This document shows positions 11,201-22,200 of a DNA stretch of 64,000 bases, piece by piece. The notes beneath the pieces were generated by a model. That model had not been told where the DNA came from, ran no database searches, and saw nothing but the letters and a program-made list of their open reading frames with translations. The position numbers were made by a program, and so were the translations under genes. The stretch is from Puccinia triticina. Lineage: Eukaryota; Basidiomycota; Pucciniomycetes; Pucciniales; Pucciniaceae. The DNA lies in contig NC_070574.1 of NCBI RefSeq assembly GCF_026914185.1, positions 3,224,501 through 3,288,500 of the forward strand. The letters run 5' to 3'. The first letter of the stretch is position 1. Each line of letters opens with the position of its first letter.

Positions 11201-11891
11201 CATGATCCAAGAGAATGAGTCAAGTAACATATAAATAACCTCAAAGATACGTAGAAAAGCTGCAATCCACCGTAAAATCCGCCATAAAGTACACACAAAA
11301 CAACTGCGCCATAAGTAAAAAATAATATTCCTCCGTAAAGAATCCGTAACCAAGTAATAATAACAATCCCAGATTGATTGATGGATTGATGGGGAAAAAC
11401 TCTCCCCCCCATCTCCGTACAAAAAGAGAAAAACATCCTCCTCCGCCCGCCTCTCACGCACGCCATCCGCCAAGCCCCGCTCCCACAACCACGCACGTCA
11501 TCCGCCCATTCCGCTCTCACACGGATCTTCTGTCTACATCACCGCACGTCATCGCCCATCGTCGGACTCCTCTCGCCTTAGCTTCCTCGACCCTGTCTAG
11601 CCTTCAATGCCGGGATCCCACACGCCGCCTCCGCCCCAGCTACGCCCGCTGACGTAGCCCGCTTTGGCTGCCACGGCTTCCCCCGGTCACAGCCTATACT
11701 ATCCAGTCCGCGCTGGCCTGCTTAAGTTGAGTCCAGCTCCGTCGTTGAGCTCCGCCGCCGCCGCACTGCTGACATAACCCCGCGCTCCGCCTCATGAACA
11801 TTTTCCGCACTGCGCCGCTCCGCGCCAGCCTTGCGGAATCCGCAAACCCGTGCGGACAAATCCAGGTCCCCGACCCGGTTTTAGCATCACA
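8289..11891 (+). mobile_element. Non-autonomous LTR retrotransposon (LARD-like)
   Basis: Two direct repeats, 8289-9136 (848 bp) and 11077-11891 (815 bp, with small indels), start TGTGG and end CATCACA. They are flanked by ACGG (8285-8288 and 11892-11895). Removing the element restores one minisatellite unit. The 1.9-kb interior has no protease, RT or integrase but one spliced gene (9226-10508). A 9-bp perfect hairpin (9151-9159/9164-9172) lies just inside the first LTR. A convincing primer-binding site or polypurine tract was not found on either strand, so orientation follows the internal gene. Confidence 0.8.
9226..10508 (+). pseudogene. Zinc-cluster protein of the LARD-like element, stops from CGA-to-TGA
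   Basis: Two exons, 9226-9991 and 10063-10508 (intron of 71 bp with GTAAGT donor and CTAAC branch-like site), give 404 codons in one frame. Residues 22-51 have the spacing C-x2-C-x6-C-x8-C-x2-C-x6-C of a fungal Zn2Cys6 cluster, preceded by a basic KRKRK stretch. The middle is Pro/Gln-rich. The C-terminal region around 10245-10440 is a compact charged domain (ADPNFLRAYEERVVAERIEE). Three in-frame TGA codons between 9544 and 9615 each replace an inferred CGA in TCG context. Whether it is a gag-like protein of the element or a captured regulator cannot be told from sequence. High-GC codon use fits the whole element. Confidence 0.65.
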
Positions 11892-12330
11892 ACGGTCTGA
11901 CTGGTCATTGAGTAGACTCAACCCTCTCAATGAATGGTCTAACTGGTCATCAAGAAGTTGTATGTCCTCTCAATGACTGGTCAGACCAGTCATTGAACAG
12001 CTTGAGTGCTCTTGATGATCGGTTAGACCGTTCATCGAGAGTATTGAGTCCGCTTGATGACCCGTCAGAGCATTCATTGAGAGGAAATAAAACCTCTCAA
12101 TGACTGGTACAAACCGGTCATTGAGAGGGATCAACCCTTGTGATGAGTATTTTGCACTGTTTTGTACCAGCCATCAAGTGTGATTCCCCTTGATGACCAG
12201 TTTGTACCGGTCATTGAGTAGACTCAAGCTGGCTGCTCGATGAGCAGTTTGTACCGGTCATCAAGGGTACATACAAACTTTTACCGTTAATCGAGAGTAC
12301 ATACAAACCTCGATGACCGGTGGGTGTTGA
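11892..12330. repeat. GATGACCGG minisatellite, right half
   Basis: Continuation of the array split by the LARD-like element, with units such as TCTCAATGACTGGTCAGACC and the inverted arm. The last units before 12330 are degenerate and lead into the subterminal region of the enclosing TIR element. Confidence 0.88.
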
Positions 12331-12458
12331 TAGCGCAGTCGGGCAAGTTTGCCGTTTGAGTTGGCTCAACTGGTGTGGAGTGCCCTCCGCGTTGCTAAAT
12401 TTGGCTCTTAGCAAGCGGTAATTTAGCTTAGCTTTTAGCTGAACCGATGCGGATGCTC

Positions 12459-13228
12459 TCATATCCTTGACAAAAAGGACATGTCAGGTCTTTTGACCGG
12501 GGGTCCCAATCCCGAACTCTGACAGTCTGCCGTGCTTCGTCCTTCAGAGCGCGAAGCAGCCATGCTGAAGGCGTCCCGTGTAAGGTTCTTCAAGGCCTGG
12601 GTGATCTTGCTGCGACCTACTGGCTTTGTGAGGAAGTCGGCTGAATTGTTGGCCGATGAAACAAATTTGAGGGCGATGACGTTGGTCTGGATGAGTTCCC
12701 AAAAAAAATGTAGATGAAGGTCCATGTGCTTTGTTCTGAAGCTGTTCTGACTGATCTGGCTGTGAGCCAGGTCAATTGCACCGCGATTGTTAATGTTGAT
12801 GATTGAGGGACGACGGTTGGATTTGAGAGAAACTTCAGCCATGAGGTTGGACATCCACCCAACTTCCTTGCTCGCGTCAGTGAGGGCCTTGTATTCCGCC
12901 TCCGTCGAGGAGAGGGAAACGGTGCATTGCTTCGTTGATTTCCACGAAACAAGGTACTCGTTCCAGGTGACGGTGAAACCGGTGTGTGATCGCCTGGTGT
13001 CCGGGAAATTGCCCCAGTCTGCATCGACTGAGGAGAATAGTGGAGTGGGGTGAGACCGAGTGAAGCTGATCCTGCGACCAAGCGTTCCCTTGAGATAACG
13101 GAAAACCTGGACGGCGGCCGAATAGTGGGAAAGGCCAGGGTTCTCAAGAAACTGTGAGAGTTTGCTAACCGCAAAAGAAATATCCGGGCGAGTCAAGATG
13201 CTTAAGTAATTGAGGGAGCCAATGAGGG
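12459..13228 (-). pseudogene. copia RNase H fragment
   Basis: A single open frame encodes the C-terminal part of a Ty1/copia polyprotein: LTRPDISFAVSKLSQFLENP, YLKGT, DADWGNFPDTRRS, the RNase H signature SLSSTEAEYKALTDAS, and ADFLTKPV. The upstream RT is missing: codons ALIGSLNYLS are still readable up to about 13228, where a fold-back element begins. The family differs from the copia element at 18.6-24 kb (SYLSTATRPNIAYAVSNLSQ there). It is a truncated remnant that served as insertion site. Confidence 0.9.
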
Positions 13229-13498
13229 CTCAATAGTTGACGCAACACTGGGTCGCTAGCTAACCATAGCGGTTAGCGTAGCGTTGTGCAGTGCGAATGT
13301 GCTATTTTTTAGCGTAGCGTTAGCGCAATTGCACGCATATGCGCTAACGCTACGCGCACGCGGTGCGCAGCTATTCTAGCTGATAGCGTAGCATTAGCGC
13401 AGATGCGCGCAATTGCGCTAACGCTACGCATGCAGGGCGCAAAAGAGCGCGCGCTACGCTGCGCTACAGCGCCTTTGTGAAACTCCATAAAATATTAT

Positions 13499-13569
13499 GT
13501 GTCCTATGGGAGTTGAACCCATGTCTCTTATATCCATGTCAAGTGCACTAACCACTGTACTAAGGACGC
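13499..13569 (-). other. tRNA-like sequence inside the 3' LTR of TRIM 2
   Basis: Acceptor GCGTCCT/AGGACAC (one mismatch), D arm with the A-box match TAGTACAGTGG, and a T arm ATGGG-TTCAACT-CCCAT with a good B box. The anticodon stem is weak and position 33 is not U, so it is not a functional tRNA. The 5' LTR copy is at 13828-13898 and has a damaged A box (GTGG to GTGT). It is likely a tRNA-derived polymerase III promoter in the LTR. Confidence 0.75.
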
Positions 13570-13792
13570 TTGGATATGAATGGCTGCAGGTGGGTAAAAG
13601 AACATCCATTGGTGTCACATGAAGATCCCTAATTGAGGGTAAGACCTGTAAATGACAGGTCATGAATGAGTGACACCAGCAGGTATGATGAAGCTAAGAG
13701 TAGCAGAACCAAAACCTGACAGCCCCCTGTGCTATGAAAGGGGTTTATCATACCAAGACTCCATAATATCCTAGGTATCACGCGGTAGCGCT

Positions 13793-13804
13793 GGGCTCAT
13801 AACC
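13793..13804 (-). promoter_or_regulatory. Primer-binding site of TRIM 2 (half-tRNA iMet)
   Basis: The minus strand reads GGTTATGAGCCC immediately after the 5' LTR, identical to the site in TRIM 1 and complementary to the anticodon arm of initiator tRNA-Met. Confidence 0.85.
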
Positions 13805-14304
13805 TGTGAAACTCCATAAAATATTATGTGTCCTATGGGAGTTGAACCCATGTCTCTTATATCCATGTCAAGTGTACTAAACACTGTACTAAGGACGCTT
13901 GGATATGAATGGCTGCAGGTGGGTGAAAGAACATCCACTGGTGTCACATGAAGATCCCTAATTGAGGGTAAGACCTGTAAATGACAGGTCATGAATGAGT
14001 GACACCAGCAGGTATGATAAAGCTAAGAGTAGCAGAACCACAACCTGACAGCCCTTAGCGGGAAAAAAGGGCTTTTTTGCCGCTAAAAGCGCTGTAGCGA
14101 CTGTAGCGGCGCGCTAACGCTAACAAAGAATTGGCGCGCTGTTAGCGCCGCTGAAAATTAGCGCAGCGTAGCGGCGCTAACAGCGCGCTAACGCTATGCA
14201 AAATAGATGGGCGCTTTTTGCCGCTACGCTAACGCGTAGCGCTGAAATAGCGTACCGTCCCGATACACTACATGTTTTTGCTTCAGTAGTATGTACATAG
14301 CAAC

Positions 14305-16784
14305 TTGCAGATTAACATCCGACATTGGTCCGACATTGCAAAGCTCTCCAAGCCATCGATGGATTCAAAAAAATTCTCTCCTCACATCCAGGTACCCGGA
14401 TCTGAAATTCTGTCCGCCAAAGAACCGTCTGCCGCCGAAGAACCGTTTGCCGCCAAAGAACTGTCTGCCGCGAAAGAATTGTCTGCCGCCGAAGAACCGT
14501 CTGCCGCCAAAGAACCGTCTGCCGCCAAAGAACCGTCTGCCAAAGATGCCGAAGAACCAATCAAACCAGAAACAATTATGGCAGCTAATAACTTGATTCC
14601 TGCGCCCCCGGAGCGCGACTTTGGCTCGAGGGACGAATGCCTCGAGACAATCCAAAAGTGGGCTTTCGACCATGGATTCGCCATTGCAACAGCACGTTCG
14701 TACACTGTTAAGGGACAAAATCGCGTGGTTTATCAGTGCGACAAGTCTGGCCCTTACCGACCACATTGGGCGCCCAAAGAGGAGCACGTACGAGGACAAT
14801 CAAATTTCAAACCTGCACGACAGCTCTCAGAAACCCAAATCCACTTCAAAGCCCACAAAAATGAAGAAAGAAAGGGGAACTATCAAGACCAACTGCCCTT
14901 TCCGACTGACTGTCACTCACAATGCAGCTTCTGGAAGGTGGGAATTGATAGTGAAAAACTTGGATCATAACCATCCTCCTTCAGATTCTCCAGCGGCGCA
15001 CATCATTCACCATGGGTTAACGACCGAGCAATGTCTTGAGCTGGACAAACTCGGTTCCGCCGGTGTGATGCCTTTGAAAGCAAAGAATGTTTTAATGCAA
15101 GACACGTCAAAAATCCTCCTAGCACCTTTGAGCGCAATTCACAACTTCAACTACCGGAAAAACAGAAAAATTTGGGTGCAAAATTCTATGAAAATGATGA
15201 TCGACTGCTTAAAATCAAAAGCTTTCAATTACAGAGTAAAATCCTCGACCAACATCCAAACTTCTGCCACGCACCTCAATGCCCTTTTCTTTACGCTTCC
15301 GGAATCTATGGAAATGGCAAAAATTCATTCAATATGCATTCTAATTGATGCGACTTACAAGACTACCCGCTACAAGATGCCTCTCCTACACGTTACTGGA
15401 ATCAACTCGTGCAACCAATCCTTTACGCTTGCTTTCTGTTTCATGGCGAAGGAGCAAGAAGAAGACTTTACTTGGGCTTTGGAACAGCTTCAATCAGTGC
15501 TCCAACCGCACCCGCCATCCGTTATCCTGACCGACAAAGAGCAAGCATTGATGAATGCAATTGAAACAATATTCCCCGAAGCCCGGAACCTCTTGTGCCA
15601 GTGGCATATGGGTAAAAACCTTTATGCCCATTGCCGTCCCATTCTTGGGGATGATTCTTACTCTATTTTTCGCAAATCTTGGAACTTCTTGGTTGCTTCG
15701 AGCTCCGCGGCGGTCTATCAGAAGAACTTCACCAAACTGACAACCACCTGCACGCCCGAGGTTATGGAATACCTGACAAAAAATTGGATCCCCCTTTGCA
15801 ATCGCTTTGTCAAGTACCTCATCAGCAATGTTCCACATTTTGGTAACGTCAACACGTCGCGAGTCGAAAGTCTTCATGCTTCGGTCAAGCGATTCCTCAA
15901 AGGTGCAAATTCTTCTATGCACACAACGATATCCAACATGCACGATGCAGTGAAACACCAGCTGCATGAGTTGATGATAGATTGCGCAGTCCAAAAACAG
16001 GTTCACTTGTTGAATCTTCCGGAAGTCCTCAATCAAATGTCGGGGAAGATATCTCACCATGTGATTTGGACTGCGAAATGCTTTTTGCTTTCGTCAGATA
16101 AATTGGTCGATTGCGGAGAAGATTGCAACTACAATTTGCACATGGGTATCCCGTGCTTGCACAAGATGAGGCAGCTTGAAATCAAAGGCAAAGCTCTTGA
16201 TCCAAGTGATTTTCATTCACAATGGCACTTGCCTGATGTTTCAGTACGTTTTTTTTTTCATGTTTGCGTTAAAATACTTAACTGAGAAAGGCTATTTTTG
16301 TTTTGACCCGCAGAAATTTGTTGTACCTCTTCTGTCTCAATCGAGTTCGCCTAGCAATGAAGATCTTGATCAACTGTTTCTGCGCGAAATCTACGAGCAA
16401 TTCCAGAAACTAACAACATCCGAGAAGCCAAACTGCATTGCAGATTTTGCTCACTTACTGGACCAAACACATTCGCTGACTGCACTCGAAGATCCGGTCA
16501 AACAGCCGCACAAAGGACGACCGAAGGGGGCGCTAAACAAATCCAAACCAACCTCGGAACGCTCAACCAAGAGAGATCCTTCTAGCTGGGAGTATCAACA
16601 ACCCAAGAAGAAAGTTGGTTGGCCTAAAAAGGTTGCAGAGAGCAAAGAAGCGGCCCCTAAACAAAAGCGGGGACGACCTTGCAAGACAGCTAAATCTAAT
16701 CTTCCATTTCACAAAAAGAAAGCGAAGGTATCCTCTGACACCAAAGGCGATCTTTCAGATGAATCGGTCGATGTTTTGGATTAA
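14305..16784 (+). pseudogene. MULE transposase with FAR1-type DNA-binding domain (frameshifted)
   Basis: The N-terminus (14412-14558) carries about nine 6-residue repeats of the EPSAAK type. A FAR1/WRKY-GCM1-like zinc finger follows (QCDK, NCPF, then DHNH). One frameshift near 14820-14860 separates its first part from the rest. The MULE DDE domain shows LIDATYKTTRYKMPLL, ILTDKEQALMNAI, LCQWHMGKN and SRVESLHASVKRFL, giving D, D and E. A SWIM-type finger (CNYNLHMGIPCLH) comes next. An intron at 16244-16313 joins a basic C-terminal exon with AT-hook-like KGRPKG and KRGRPCK. Both catalytic Asp residues and the Glu are present, but the frameshift makes this copy doubtful. Terminal repeats were not found. 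Confidence 0.85.
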
Positions 16785-17579
16785 TTCTGATACCAAATCC
16801 GAACATGAACAAGCTTATGACTGGGTCAGATTTGACCAGGTATGGTTTTAAACTCTTTTTATATGTATGTAGTACACCTGATCTTATGTGTTTGTCATTC
16901 ATTCTAGGCTCATTTTCAGTACAACTTGGTGCCAACCAGATTAAGACATGTGATCTTGATGATCCATGACGTTGCAGGCAATGGACATTGCGGTTTCAGC
17001 TTGGCTGCTGTGAGTATGGGCCTAACCAATGACACTTCCTGGAAAGATGTACGAAAGGAAATGGTTGAAGCAATGGACACGATTGAGGTATACAAAGACA
17101 AGAATTACTTATCGACTGTGTCCGATTTGATTCCTTTTGATTGATTGCGATCAAACCTAAATTACTTCAGGCCGTTTGCGAAGCAAACCCATTGGATTAA
17201 CTTTCCTCAACACGGCGATCTTCTGGCAGACGCGTTTCAACGACCGGTTATTCACATCTCCAATTTGATCACTGAGACTTACCTTCCTTTAATGCATGGG
17301 CCAACAACCAACCCCCCAATCTTTGTTGTTTATTTGGAAGGTCAGTATCACTACAACACAATTCGATTTGAAGGCAGTATCTTTCCCACACCTAGTATAT
17401 CTCATCACTGGTTTAAATGGAGAAGCGCAGCTGCCTCGGCATGGGAGAACTTTATTCAATTGAATTGAGATGAATGGGACCGAAGATTTCCACGAGATCC
17501 TAATGTAACCCCTGTTGTGTTGGATATAGATAAGACTCAGGCATTTGCATTAGTAAATTTATTAATAAGAATTTGTTAA
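16780..17579 (+). pseudogene. OTU-type cysteine protease domain downstream of the MULE transposase
   Basis: A coding exon before an intron at 16840-16907, then the OTU signature DVAGNGHCGFSLAAVSMG with the catalytic Asp and Cys, and downstream LEGQYHYNTIRF with the candidate catalytic His. The frame is broken by TGA at 17142-17144 and another near 17466; both fit CGA-to-TGA in TCG context, and reading through leads to a stop at 17577-17579. The region lies one frame off the end of the transposase at 16784, so it is either a separate ORF or the C-terminus of a frameshifted fusion. OTU domains are deubiquitinases; a role in the transposon's life cycle is inference. Confidence 0.75.
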
Positions 17580-18260
17580 TCATAGTTTTTCTTTCATTTG
17601 GTCATCTTCTTTTGCTTACTTGAGACGCAAAAATGCCTTTATGTGATGATTTCTTGTTTTTGATGCAAAAATGCCCTGGTGTGCCCATTTCTTACATTCT
17701 AAGCACATTGCAGCTGCCAAAGATGGCATAAAATAACATCAATCAAATTGTCAAGGTGTTTTAAGGGCCCTAACAGAAAGTAAACACCCAATTTCATTTG
17801 GTTGTATGAAACCTACTAAGCATAATGAAATTGGACAAATACATAGCCTCCTGGGTGCATACAGCTCAGGAAAACACCTAATAGTGCTCTTTGAATATGC
17901 TGCTTTATGCTTTCAAAAAATTGAAGCCCTCAGGCCTTGGGAACATGCTTCTTGGGCGGGTGCAGCGGTTTTTTGGACTTAATTTTGCATGATTTTTTGG
18001 GGGGTGAAGGGGCCATTAGATTTCATCAAGAATTTTTCAAGGGGCCTCTGAGAACCCAGACTCTTGATTGGTCAAGAAAAAAGTTGAAAAAAGCTATTCC
18101 TTCTTTTGAGGGTTTGTGCAGTGCGCAAAGAGTTTTGAGCTACCGCGCACTGTGGCCGAGACGTCGAGTGGACGACTCCCACAGTGGGCACAACAAGTTT
18201 TTTGCAGTGCGCGAAGTACATCCAAAAAAAAGGGTGTACAAACCTGTGTATGCCTTTTTT
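17580..18260. other. Non-coding stretch between MULE and array-bearing element
   Basis: AT-rich sequence, possibly the right subterminal region of the MULE, with a repeated GCAAAAATGCC word near 17630 and 17664. It is followed from about 17937 by GC-richer sequence with no convincing coding signal, although an open frame of 222 codons crosses it. Confidence 0.4.
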
Positions 18261-19258
18261 GGTGTGCAGGTAGTATGGTGTTGCAAGCGCGTCTGGGCAC
18301 TTACCCAACTCCCGCTTGGCCAAGTGCCTCCGGGGTTGGGTATGTGCCCAGCGGGCTTTATCGGGCAGCTTGCCCGGGGGGCAGAGCTTGGCACACAGCC
18401 AAGTCCCGCTTGGCCAAGATCAAGCTCTGGGCCAATGGGATCTGTGACTTGGCATGCAACACGCCAGTCATCAGACGCCGGCCCTCGTCTCTGCCTCGAA
18501 AGGCAAGAACAATGTGCCCTCGAGGAGGGGAAACGTTCTCCCTTCTCAACATTGCACATCGGAAATCAACAAGGGAGCTTTTCCTTCTCGATGGCCGGTC
18601 TGTAGGCTGGTCATCGGGGAGGAAAGTGTTGAGAATCAAACTGAAGTAATTGCAAAAGTTAGAAAAAGAAAAACAAAGAAGAATTTTGAGAGAAAGGAAA
18701 AATACCTGAAGGCAAACACAACACAGAAGAGCACGACAAAACAAAGAGATGACACAGAGAAGAAAGAAAGAGCAGACTAAAGTAGAACAATGTTAATAGG
18801 GTCAGATGATGAGAGAAAGAGAAAACACGACATACGGCCAGGAGCAGACTTGGGCGGAGGAAGTGAGTGAGCTTGAGGTTTGAATTTGAAGACCGATTTG
18901 AAAGGTGTCTTCGGGAGGAACAGAGCAGTCAGAGAGTTTAAGAAAGATTTGAGACTGCCAATGTAATGTGTCGAGTGATGATTTGAGTGAGTTCCCCAAG
19001 GGAGGAGGAAAGAGGCGAGATTCTGCGAGTTTAAATATGTTGAGCGGTCAAGGATAGCTGATGAGAAGTTGTGGTTGAGAACAGTTCAGGTTTGACGGAA
19101 AGGGAGATGCGAATTGAGTTGTCCAAGAGCGTGATGAGTGAGAATTGAGTTGTCCGAAATAGTGAAGATGAGTGAATAGAGGAAAAATAGAGAGAGAGCC
19201 GGAGAGGAATATGTTGTGTGACAGGTAACATGACAGGTCCATTACAGGCAACAAGACC

Positions 19259-22200
19259 TCAAGTTGAGGCGAGGGCTTGACTCTCAACACCCCCCCTTTC
19301 CTCTAGTCGCAAAAGTCCTATGGCGGATAGGGATTTTACAAGAGCTGGGTGTGGGACCGATTTTGTTAGGAAGTCGGCTAGCATGTCAAAGGTGGGAGTG
19401 TACTGGAGAACAATCTTGGAAGATTTGATTACGTCGCGAATGAAGTGGAGTTGAATTTCCACGTGCTTCATTTTCTTTGAGTTGGTGTTTGCTTCAAAGT
19501 TTGCGACCGCGATGCACCCTTGATTGTCTTTGTGAACAACAATGGGCTCTTCAAGTTTTGAAAGTTGAAGTTTGATGCAGAGTTGACAAAGCCAGAGTAG
19601 CTCGCAGGAGAAGTTGGTCAAGGCACGGTATTCCGCTTCGCAAGAGGATAAGGAGACAACGGGTTGCTTCTTGGTTTGCCAACATACAAGGTGATTTTTG
19701 ACCAATGAAAGGAAGCCGGTGACGGATCTCTGAGTGACCGGACAGTTGCCCCAATCTGCGTCAGTGAATCCACAAAGAGGAGACGAAAGCCCGCGAGAGT
19801 ACACCAAGCCGTAGTCTGGGGTACCGCTGAGATATCGTAGGACGTGTTTGAAGGCGTCCCAGTGTTGCATGCCGGGATTCTCCAAAAACTGCGAAAGATT
19901 GCTTACAGCGTAAGCAATGTTGGGACGTGTTGCGGTGCTCAAGTAGCTTAAAGCCCCAATGGCGCTCCGGTAATTTTTGCCAAGGGAGAGGAATTTCTTG
20001 ATGTCTTCTTGTGTCGCCTTGCCTAGATGAGAGTTTGGGACGAGTGGAGTTACCGCGGGTCTGCACAAACTCATTCTGTACAGCTCCAAAACCGAGTTGA
20101 CGTAGTGTTGTTGAGTGAGAATGATGGCGCCGGGTTGATGAAGGATTTTTATTCCGAGTAAGATGTCTGCTTTACCAAGGTCTTTCATGCTGAATTCCTT
20201 TTTGATGGTGATTTTGAAAGGCTCTACTTGCGGTCCGAAGACAGCAATGTCATCGACATGAATGAACAGATAAATCGGATTAGGTGTGAGGCAATAGAAT
20301 ACACATGGGTCGGAAACAGAACATGTGAAATCAACGCTGATTAGCCAAGCCGAGAGACGATTGTACCACGCAAGGGGAGCCTGTTTGAGTCCATAGATTG
20401 CTTTGTGTAGTTTCAAACAGAAAACCTTTTTGTCGGCGGAGACTCCTTGAGGAATTGACAGATAGACCGACTCTTCAAGATCGGCGTTGAGGAAGGCGGT
20501 TTTTACATCTAATTGTTGAATATCCCAGTTCATGGCGGTAGCGAACGAAATGAGTACCCAGAGTGAATTAAGTCATCCAGTGGGCGCAAATGTTTTAGAG
20601 AAGTCAACACCGTAGGTCTGCGAAAACCCCTGCGCGCATAGACGAGCTTTGAATTCAATGGAGCAAGAGCCGTTTTTCTTCTTCAGGAACACCCAGGTTG
20701 TCCCGACTAGTTTCACGCCAGGAATGATTTTGATGATTGACCAAACTTTGAGAGCTTCCATGGCGTCCAATTCCTTTTTGATAGCGGTGATCCATTGTTG
20801 AGATTCACGACACTTGATTGCTTGGTTGAAGTGTTTAGGAATATTGTCGGTGGCCTGCATAGCAAAGGCCCGAGGCCTTCAAGAATGGTGAATGATGTTG
20901 TCGGTAGTGATGTCTCCTCGAATGATGTTGGAGGTGCTGACTTGAGGGATTTCCTGAGGGGAAGTATCAACGATCTGAGAGGCGGGATCTTCAGGAATGG
21001 ATTCCGATTTGGAACTATCTGAAGTGTCAGACTCCGAGGAAGAGTCGGAGTGTTCAGGACAGTCATGGAAATTGTCCTCATCAGTGGAGTCGTCCGTTAC
21101 AAGAAGAGAATTATTGACAACAAGGGGTTCATCACTGGAATCGGAATTGATGTTAGATCCGGATAGAGAAGGAAAAACTGATTCGTTGAATGAAGCGTGC
21201 CTGGTACGAATAAGCTTCCCATTGCTAATTCTTATGACTCTGTAGACTGCCCTATCATTTTCAAATCCAACGAGGATACCCAATTCTCCCGTGTTGGCCA
21301 GTTTCCAAGATTGGCGATGTTTTGGAACCAATATGGCAACTTGACAACCAAAAGCCTTGATGCGTCAAAGAGGAGCAGGCGAGTTGGTCCACAATTCAAA
21401 AGGGGATTTGTTTGCGCGAGAGGGTGTAGCAAGCAGGTTGGAGAGGAAAGTAGCAGTATTGACCGCCTCACCCCAATAGGTTTTCGGGAGCTTGCTGGTG
21501 GAAAGTAGGCATTGAGCTTTGTCAAGAATTGTTCTGTTGGCCCGTTTGGCAAATCCGTTGAGTTCCGGGGTGTAGGGAGGAGAAAACATGTGATTGATCC
21601 CCTTTTCTGCTACAAAGCTTTTGAAGTCATGATTTACAAATTCGCCGCCATTGTTGGAAACTATCTCTTTCACTCGTCGTTCCTGGATGTTTTCTACCAG
21701 GGCAATAAGTAGCTTGAGGGACCCCAACGCTTCTGATTTTGCCTTTAGAAATCAAACAAATTCAAAAGATGAGAATTGATCAACAACAGTCATGAAAAAT
21801 TTGAATCCGGAAAGAGTGGGAGGAGTGATTGGTCCAACTAAGTCTATGTGGAGGCGATGAAGTGGGAATGAAGCAGGAGAAAAATGGTTGGAGAAGGGAA
21901 GACGAGTCATTTTGGAGCAAAGACACACTTCACAAGAGTCGTTCGGAGTAGAGGAGGACAATCTCATGAGTTTGAGCGTTTTTTCGCTTGGATGGCCGAG
22001 TTGGAGGTGCCAAATGTTTGGAGTCGTTGCGGATTTCGAGAGAAGAGCGACAGGATTAGAATAAGATGAGTGGAGAAGTCCGTTAACAATGTGACCGGTA
22101 AACATGACACTTTTTCCGTCGGAAACGGAGAAAGAGTCGGCCTGTTTTTGAATAATGAGTGTCCCAGGAAAAAGTAGACCAAGGGAAATTAATTGTTGCG

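Larger units (their letters stand above)
7763..12458. mobile_element. TIR element GAGCATCC (4.7 kb) enclosing minisatellite and an LTR element
   Basis: Terminal inverted repeats GAGCATCCGCATTGGTT (7763-7779) and its near-perfect reverse complement (12442-12458, one mismatch) are flanked by the trinucleotide TCA at 7760-7762 and 12459-12461. A 3-bp TNA-type duplication is typical of PIF/Harbinger. Subterminal parts also match in inverted orientation (the word CCAAATTTAGC near 7800, its complement near 12395). No transposase is inside. It contains minisatellite at about 7975-8288 and 11892-12330, split by the LTR element 8289-11891. Confidence 0.7.
13476..14050 (-). mobile_element. TRIM-type miniature LTR retrotransposon, family 2
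   Basis: Two 246-bp LTRs (5' LTR 13805-14050 and 3' LTR 13476-13721 on the minus strand) differ at about six sites. They start TGTCAGG and end GTTTCACA. The primer-binding site directly abuts the 5' LTR (13793-13804), and a short G tract precedes the 3' LTR (13722-13731). The interior is only 83 bp. Flanks GCCTT (13471-13475) and GCCCT (14051-14055) are an imperfect 5-bp duplication. The sequence is unrelated to TRIM 1 except for the primer-binding site and the presence of a tRNA-like block in the LTR. Confidence 0.9.
13236..14266. mobile_element. Fold-back (AGCG/CGCT) element, interrupted by TRIM 2
   Basis: The blocks 13236-13475 and 14051-14266 are dense in interleaved inverted words (GCGTAGCG with CGCTACGC, GTTAGCG with CGCTAAC), so the single strand would fold extensively. 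Both outer ends contain GGTTAGCGTAGCG-like or inverted CGCTACGCTAACG strings. Without the 575-bp TRIM inserted at 13476-14050 the element would be about 450 bp. It ends the copia fragment on its left. Exact ends and target duplication could not be fixed. Confidence 0.6.

Noticed and set aside
13499..13569. Functional tRNA gene on the minus strand
   Set aside because: The anticodon stem is weak, U33 is missing, and it lies inside duplicated LTRs.
14312..14799. Minus-strand ORFs with FFGGRR repeats
   Set aside because: Antisense readings of the EPSAAK coding minisatellite of the MULE transposase.
17937..18605. 222-codon plus-strand ORF
   Set aside because: It crosses the end of one repeat block, an inverted terminal repeat and minisatellite units; no domain is recognisable.
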